In this document: in pieces, positions 6,271 to 9,580 of the stretch
How the letters are laid out: every line of letters starts with the position of its first letter
Numbering within the stretch: the first letter of the stretch is position 1
Notes under the pieces: generated by a model
What the model saw: only the letters and a program-made list of their open reading frames with translations
Told to the model about the DNA's origin: nothing
Database searches by the model: none
Made by a program: the position numbers and the translations under genes
DNA from: JAZGDL01 sp036477795
Lineage (GTDB): Bacteria > Planctomycetota > Phycisphaerae > UBA1845
Length of the DNA: 9,580 bases
Assembly (NCBI GenBank): GCA_036477795.1
Contig: JAZGDL010000313.1
Coordinates: forward strand, 1 to 9,580
Direction of reading: 5' to 3'

Positions 6271-6662
6271 GCCCGGACGAAGCGCGGGAGAAACTCATCG
6301 ACTATTGGCGCTTGCGCGCCGATGAGGCGGTGGCTTCGGCACGCTCGGAGTTGGGCGCGGGGCGACCTCGGTTCGCCATCAACCGGGCCTACTATGCGTG
6401 TTTCTATGCGGCCAGCGCGCTCTTACTGGGCGACGGGCGGAAGTTTGTTCGCCATGCCGGCGTTCGGGCAGCGCTGCACAAGCATTTCGTTAAGACGGGC
6501 CGACTTGATCGGACGTTCGGAGCCCTCTACGACCGTCTATTCGCTTGGAGGCAAGAAGCCGACTACGGGGAGCTGGTGGACTTCGACGAGGCCCCTGCCG
6601 CCCATGCGGTCGAGGAATCGCGGCGCTTCGTCGACGAACTCAAACGGTTGGCAGCCGAGTAG
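6267..6662 (+). CDS. HEPN-domain protein (toxin of the MNT/HEPN module)
   Basis: This 131-residue all-helical protein matches the HEPN family: NRAYYACFYAASALLL (residues ~39-54), VRHAGVRAALHKHFVKTG (~61-78), then LYDRLFAWRQEADYG (~87-101) and a C-terminal helix VEESRRFVDELKRL. HEPN toxins are RNases using an R-x4-6-H motif. Here R40 is followed by AYYACF and then Y47 where His is common, so the active site may be altered, or Tyr may serve as the modification site for the partner. The start is GTG at 6267, giving MSPDEAREKLIDYW, a typical family N-terminus, and overlapping the MNT stop by GTGA. There is no separate promoter. Confidence 0.87.
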   Translation: MSPDEAREKLIDYWRLRADEAVASARSELGAGRPRFAINRAYYACFYAASALLLGDGRKFVRHAGVRAALHKHFVKTGRLDRTFGALYDRLFAWRQEADYGELVDFDEAPAAHAVEESRRFVDELKRLAAE

Positions 6663-6713
6663 GACGGGCCGTGCCCGCTGTTTCAGGTGCACCGAAAAAC
6701 CCTGGTTGCTCCC

Positions 6714-6834
6714 GCTCAGGTCGGGTACGCTGGTGCTTCGGCATGGTCGGTCGGCACCGGCTGCGCCGCCGGTGCCGATCCGTTGCGTCGCAATGGAGGG
6801 TTCCCTGACGGGGCGCAGGTTTCTCGCGACGCAA
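6714..6834. repeat. 41-bp repeat with strong hairpins, copy 2 (right of MNT/HEPN pair)
   Basis: Positions 6714-6754 are the partner of 5730-5770. The right end runs into a strong hairpin: 6749-6761 pairs with 6768-6780 (13 bp including one G-T) around TGCGCC. A second inverted repeat, TTGCGTCGC (6783-6791) with GCGACGCAA (6826-6834), follows. The block lies between the convergent ends of the HEPN gene and the aminotransferase gene. No T-run is present, so a terminator role is only possible. Confidence 0.75.
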
Positions 6835-6890
6835 GGCGTGGGCGACGCACGCAGCTTGGCTGCCCGTGCGCAGCGGCGCCCGGCAACGCT

Positions 6891-7997
6891 TTACGGCCCG
6901 AAGAACCTCCCCACCGAATCGATGACGTGCTCGATCTGCTGGTCGGTCAGTTCCGGGTAGCAGGGGAGCGTCAGGCAGCGGGCACAGAGCGATTCGGTGA
7001 CTTCCAGTGGCATGGCCCGGTGGGGGACGGAGCGTAGGGCCGGCTGGCGGTGCGCGGGCGTTTTGTAGTGGATGCCGGTGCCGATGTTGCACTCGCTCAG
7101 GTGGTGGCTCAGTTCGTCGCGGCGGTCGGTCTGGATGACGTAACAGTGGTAGTTGTGCTCGGCGTAGGGGGCGGCGTAGGGGGTGACCATATCCAGTTCT
7201 GAAAAGGCTTCGTTGTAGCGGGCGGCGATGCGGCGGCGTTGGGCGTTGTTGGCGTCCAGACCGGGAAGCTTGGCCCGGAGCACGGCGGCTTGCAGCTCGT
7301 CGATGCGCATGTTGTAGCCGATGAGAGTATGCTCGAATTTGGAATGGTGGCCGTGGTGGCGCAAGAGCTTCATGCGCTCGAGAACCTTCTCATCTTTGGC
7401 GGTGACGAAGCCGGCTTCACCGAGAGCTCCGAGGTTCTTGGTGAAATAAAAGCTGAAAGCGGCGGCGTCGGCCAGGCTTCCGGCGGGTCGGCCTTTGTAT
7501 CGGGCCCCGTGGGCTTGGGCGGCGTCCTCGACGACTTTCAGCTTGTGGTCCCGGGCCATGCGCACGATAGGGTCCATGTCCGCGGGTTGGCCGTAGATGT
7601 GCACCGGCATGACCACGGCGGTCTGACGCGTGATAGCCGATTCGACCCGCTCGGGATCCATGCAGTAGGTCTTGGGGTCGATATCCACCATGACCGGTAC
7701 GCCGCCGGCGTGCACCACCGATTCGATGGTGGCGAAGAAGGTGTGGGCCGGGACGATGGCTTCAAACCCGGGTTTGAAGTCGAAGGCTTCCAGGGCCAGG
7801 GTAGCGGCGTCGGTGCCGCTGGAGCAGCCCAGGCCGAAGTCCGCCTGACAGTATTCGGTGAATTCTGATTCGAAGGACTGGACGTTGTCGCCCAGGAACA
7901 GACCCATCTTGTCGAAGATGGCGTCGAAGGCGTCGGAAACCTGTTGGCGGATGGGGCGGTAGGCGGCTCGAAGGTCGACCAGCGGTACGTGTGTCAT
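6891..7997 (-). CDS. DegT/DnrJ/EryC1/StrS-family PLP aminotransferase
   Basis: This 368-residue protein is full length for the family, a fold-type I PLP enzyme that usually transfers an amino group from Glu or Gln to a keto-sugar nucleotide. Visible motifs are CSSGTDA (~58-64, phosphate binding), VVEDAAQAHGA (D158 to the PLP ring nitrogen, Q161), SFYFTKNLG with the Schiff-base lysine K187 (S182 also conserved), and GYNMRIDELQAA (~228-239). The N-terminus VPLVDLRAAY is typical. AGGAG stands about 7 nt before the ATG at 7997. It is transcribed away from the sugar isomerase gene. Its partner enzymes for a nucleotide-sugar pathway are not in the window, so the substrate is unknown. The product could feed cell-envelope glycan or exopolysaccharide. 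Confidence 0.93.
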   Translation of the reverse strand: MTHVPLVDLRAAYRPIRQQVSDAFDAIFDKMGLFLGDNVQSFESEFTEYCQADFGLGCSSGTDAATLALEAFDFKPGFEAIVPAHTFFATIESVVHAGGVPVMVDIDPKTYCMDPERVESAITRQTAVVMPVHIYGQPADMDPIVRMARDHKLKVVEDAAQAHGARYKGRPAGSLADAAAFSFYFTKNLGALGEAGFVTAKDEKVLERMKLLRHHGHHSKFEHTLIGYNMRIDELQAAVLRAKLPGLDANNAQRRRIAARYNEAFSELDMVTPYAAPYAEHNYHCYVIQTDRRDELSHHLSECNIGTGIHYKTPAHRQPALRSVPHRAMPLEVTESLCARCLTLPCYPELTDQQIEHVIDSVGRFFGP

Positions 7998-8192
7998 GGT
8001 GTGCTCCTGAGGTTAGGACTGCTCCAATTTCCCGTCAGCGACGATACTATCATAGACCGGACGCCGCAGGTTTGCACAGGTGAAACAGGCGATGCGGACG
8101 GGAAATGCGTTGACGGTCCCAAGGGAGATGCTAGTGTGTCTGCGCCTAACAGTACATGGGCTGTCGATTTAGTCGCCCATGGGCCACCTCAA
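7998..8192. other. Divergent intergenic region, AT-containing part
   Basis: This space upstream of the aminotransferase gene contains TATGAT and TAGTAT on the minus strand near 8040-8055, possible -10 elements, but no convincing -35. CATGGGC (8155-8161) and GCCCATG (8175-8181) form a short inverted repeat. CTAACAGTACA (8146-8156) recurs at 9292-9302 at the end of the isomerase gene. I found no reading frame worth calling. Confidence 0.4.
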
Positions 8193-8257
8193 TGTAGCGC
8201 CACCCCTTGTGGGTGGCGCAGGACGAGGGTGTGCCACCCACAAGGGGTGGCGCTACA
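8193..8257. repeat. Perfect 25-bp-arm inverted repeat
   Basis: Arm 8193-8217 (begins TGTAGCGCCACCCC) is the exact reverse complement of 8233-8257, with a 15-nt loop. The perfect match over 25 bp means recent origin or active correction. It resembles the GTAGCGCCACC hairpins scattered in planctomycete intergenic DNA. It is too GC-rich and lacks a T-run, so it is not a simple terminator. Confidence 0.9.
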
Positions 8258-8262
8258 GCCGC

Positions 8263-8336
8263 GTAGGGTCCGCCTTGCGGACCACGGACGCAAGATTGGT
8301 GGGCGGCCGCGGGGTGGTCCGCACGGCGGACCCTAC
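8263..8336. repeat. Nested inverted repeat just upstream of the isomerase gene
   Basis: Arms 8263-8285 and 8314-8336 pair over 23 positions with one mismatch (loop 28 nt). Each arm is itself a hairpin: GGTCCGC-ctt-GCGGACC (8267-8283) and GGTCCGC-acg-GCGGACC (8316-8332). The DNA can therefore form one long stem or two short ones. It ends 48 nt before the ATG at 8384, so if transcribed it would lie in that gene's leader. Confidence 0.85.
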
Positions 8337-8383
8337 ACTTTCCGCCTACTTTGCGCTGTAGTGCTAAAGGAGGACCGCTTACC

Positions 8384-9295
8384 ATGAAAATCGGCTTCAG
8401 TTCGTTGGTGTGTCCGGGTTGGGATCTGTCCACCATCGTCTCCAAGGCGGCTGAGTACGGTTTCGACGGCGTCGAACTTCGAGGCATTGCCGGTGAGCTG
8501 CGACTGACCCAAGTGCCCGAGTTGGCGGGCAATCCGGGTGTGACGCGGCGGCTCTTTGACGCGGCTGGGGTGGAACTGGTCTGTCTGGGAACCAGCTCGT
8601 CGTTGGCATCACGCAAGCCCCGGGAGGTGGCACGTCATCGGGCGGAATTAGATGAACACATTGAGCTGGCTTCCAAGCTGGGCTGCCCGTTCGTGCGGGT
8701 CTTCGTGGGCGACGTTCAACAGGGCGAGGCCCGGCAGAGAACGCTGTCGCGGGTCTCGCGCGAGCTGGCCAAGATTGCGGATTTTGCTGTTCAGCAAAAG
8801 GTGACCGTGCTGGTTCACAACAACGGGGATTTTTCGGGCAGTGCGGACATGTGGTATCTTTGCGACAGTGTCGATCACCCGGCCATTCGGGTGTGCTGGG
8901 ACCCGTGTGCGGCCATGACGCTGCGGGAGCGTCCGACGATATCGATTCCGCGTCTGGGCACCAAGATCGGGCTGGTGCATGTATGCGACGCGGAATTCGA
9001 CGAGATGGGTTTTATGGTCGGCGGCTACAAGGTCCCGGGCACCGGGCATGTCGAGCTGGCGCGTGCCATTGAACTCTTGAATGGCGTGTTGTATCAGGAC
9101 TATCTGATTTTCGAGTGGCCCAAGCTGTGGCAGCCTTCGCTGGCGGCGCCCGACACGGTGCTGCCCGAGGTTTCCAGGTTCCTGCGCGAGCGCTTGGACG
9201 CCAAGCAAGCGATTCTGTCAGCCTACAAAGGAAAAGACAAGAAAGGGCCGCCCTTCAAGCCTCTGCCCGCTAAGGCCATCGCCCGTCCCAACTAA
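8384..9295 (+). CDS. Sugar phosphate isomerase/epimerase (xylose-isomerase-like TIM barrel)
   Basis: This 303-residue protein follows the AP endonuclease 2 / xylose-isomerase-like TIM-barrel family: MKIGFSSLVCPGWDLSTIV at strand 1, FDGVELRG (E31) at strand 2, CPFVRVFVGD at strand 4, VTVLVHNNGDFSG (H145), IRVCWDPCAAM (D173), GLVHVCDAEFDEM (H199, D202), and YLIFEWPKLW (E244). These are plausible metal ligands. Members isomerise or epimerise sugars, inositols and related polyols. The C-terminal ~25 residues (KGKDKKGPPFKPLP) are a basic tail without a domain. AAAGGAGG (8366-8373) stands 10 nt before the ATG at 8384. It is divergent from the aminotransferase, so a shared sugar role is possible but unproven. 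Confidence 0.88.
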   Translation: MKIGFSSLVCPGWDLSTIVSKAAEYGFDGVELRGIAGELRLTQVPELAGNPGVTRRLFDAAGVELVCLGTSSSLASRKPREVARHRAELDEHIELASKLGCPFVRVFVGDVQQGEARQRTLSRVSRELAKIADFAVQQKVTVLVHNNGDFSGSADMWYLCDSVDHPAIRVCWDPCAAMTLRERPTISIPRLGTKIGLVHVCDAEFDEMGFMVGGYKVPGTGHVELARAIELLNGVLYQDYLIFEWPKLWQPSLAAPDTVLPEVSRFLRERLDAKQAILSAYKGKDKKGPPFKPLPAKAIARPN

Positions 9296-9325
9296 CAGTA
9301 CAGCGCAAAGTCGCCGACAAGTGCT

Positions 9326-9444
9326 GGTGCGAGAATCCTTTCTCGCACCCATATGTGGGACGGGCTTTCCAGACTGTCATTTGACCGGCTGGAAAGCCGG
9401 TCCCACACCACCAGGAAGGGGGACCGAGAAGGGATTCTCGGTCC
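9326..9444. repeat. Three-hairpin cluster after the isomerase gene
   Basis: Hairpin 1 is GGTGCGAGAA (9326-9335) with TTCTCGCACC (9340-9349). Hairpin 2 has 18-nt arms 9355-9372 and 9389-9406 with one mismatch (begins GTGGGAC, ends GTCCCAC). Hairpin 3 is GGACCGAGAA (9421-9430) with TTCTCGGTCC (9435-9444). Hairpins 1 and 3 are near reverse complements of each other, so the whole block is roughly one large palindrome built of smaller ones. The first hairpin may end transcription of the gene stopping at 9295, though no T-run follows. Confidence 0.85.
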
Positions 9445-9580
9445 AGCGTCCCACTAAGCCGAAGTTCCGCGGCGTGGCGAGCCCGTTTAGGTTGAAATCG
9501 GGGCGGTGAGGGCTGAAAACGGGGCCTTGTGAGGGAGTGCGGGAGGTAAAACGTAGCCATGTATTTTTCATATAAATGTT
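9445..9580. other. Window-end intergenic DNA
   Basis: No gene is seen here. A G-rich stretch (9490-9550, GGGGCGGTGAGGG and similar) gives way to an AT-rich end (TATTTTTCATATAAATGTT). The AT-rich end could be the promoter side of the next gene or another intergenic repeat cut by the window edge. Confidence 0.35.

Noticed and set aside
6322..6960. 212-codon open frame on the plus strand
   Set aside because: It overlaps the HEPN gene in another frame, then runs through hairpin repeats into the aminotransferase 3' end. No protein-like segments.
7239..7868. Long open frame on the plus strand (209 codons)
   Set aside because: It is antisense to the clearly real aminotransferase gene. Its Gly/Val-rich composition mirrors the GC-rich codons of that gene.
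8648..9208. 186-codon open frame on the minus strand
   Set aside because: Antisense to the TIM-barrel isomerase gene, no ribosome site and no family resemblance.
9326..9349. Rho-independent terminator for the isomerase gene
   Set aside because: A strong stem is present but no T-run follows, and it belongs to a larger palindromic cluster. Kept only as a possible role.

Overview
The window looks like chromosomal accessory DNA from a GC-rich planctomycete, most likely of the Phycisphaerae or a related lineage. The evidence is indirect. There is a large secreted protein with YDDGxGPALY / IAKWDG repeats, a Cys-rich GACCLPD-type module and an IPTL-CTERM-like tail (PTVSEWG, then a membrane helix, then RRR). 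The intergenic spaces are filled with long, near-perfect hairpins of the kind often seen in planctomycete genomes. No rRNA, tRNA, CRISPR array or transposase gene was found.

Layout. Positions 3-640 (minus) hold a Phd/YefM antitoxin followed by a ParE/RelE-type toxin whose C-terminus has been replaced by hairpin-containing intergenic DNA. Positions 756-1030 and 2079-2354 are two diverged copies of one ~275 bp sequence in the same orientation. Between them, on the minus strand (1162-1753), lies a hicA-hicB module with a strong sigma70-type promoter and an operator-like palindrome in the promoter spacer. Positions 2448-5516 (plus) encode a ~1022-residue exported protein: signal peptide, 14 blade-like repeats, an Ig-like domain, a Cys-rich region and a sorting tail. 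Positions 5517-5925 hold hairpins and short repeats. Positions 5926-6662 (plus) hold a third two-gene module, an MNT-type nucleotidyltransferase overlapping a HEPN protein. Two copies of a 41-bp repeat flank this pair (5730-5770 and 6714-6754).

From 6891 onward the content looks metabolic. A DegT/DnrJ/EryC1/StrS aminotransferase (minus, 6891-7997) is divergent from a xylose-isomerase-like TIM-barrel sugar isomerase/epimerase (plus, 8384-9295). The space between them contains a perfect 25-bp-arm inverted repeat and a second nested one. A 119-bp cluster of three hairpins follows the isomerase gene.

How it fits together. Three unrelated toxin-antitoxin families within 6.7 kb, two of them bracketed by direct repeats, point to a spot where small stability modules collect and decay. 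The toxins show signs of wear or divergence: the ParE tail is replaced, the HicA His pair is missing, and the HEPN His is a Tyr. The exported repeat protein sits among these modules with no obvious partner. The last two genes probably act on sugars or nucleotide sugars, but nothing in the window gives their substrate.
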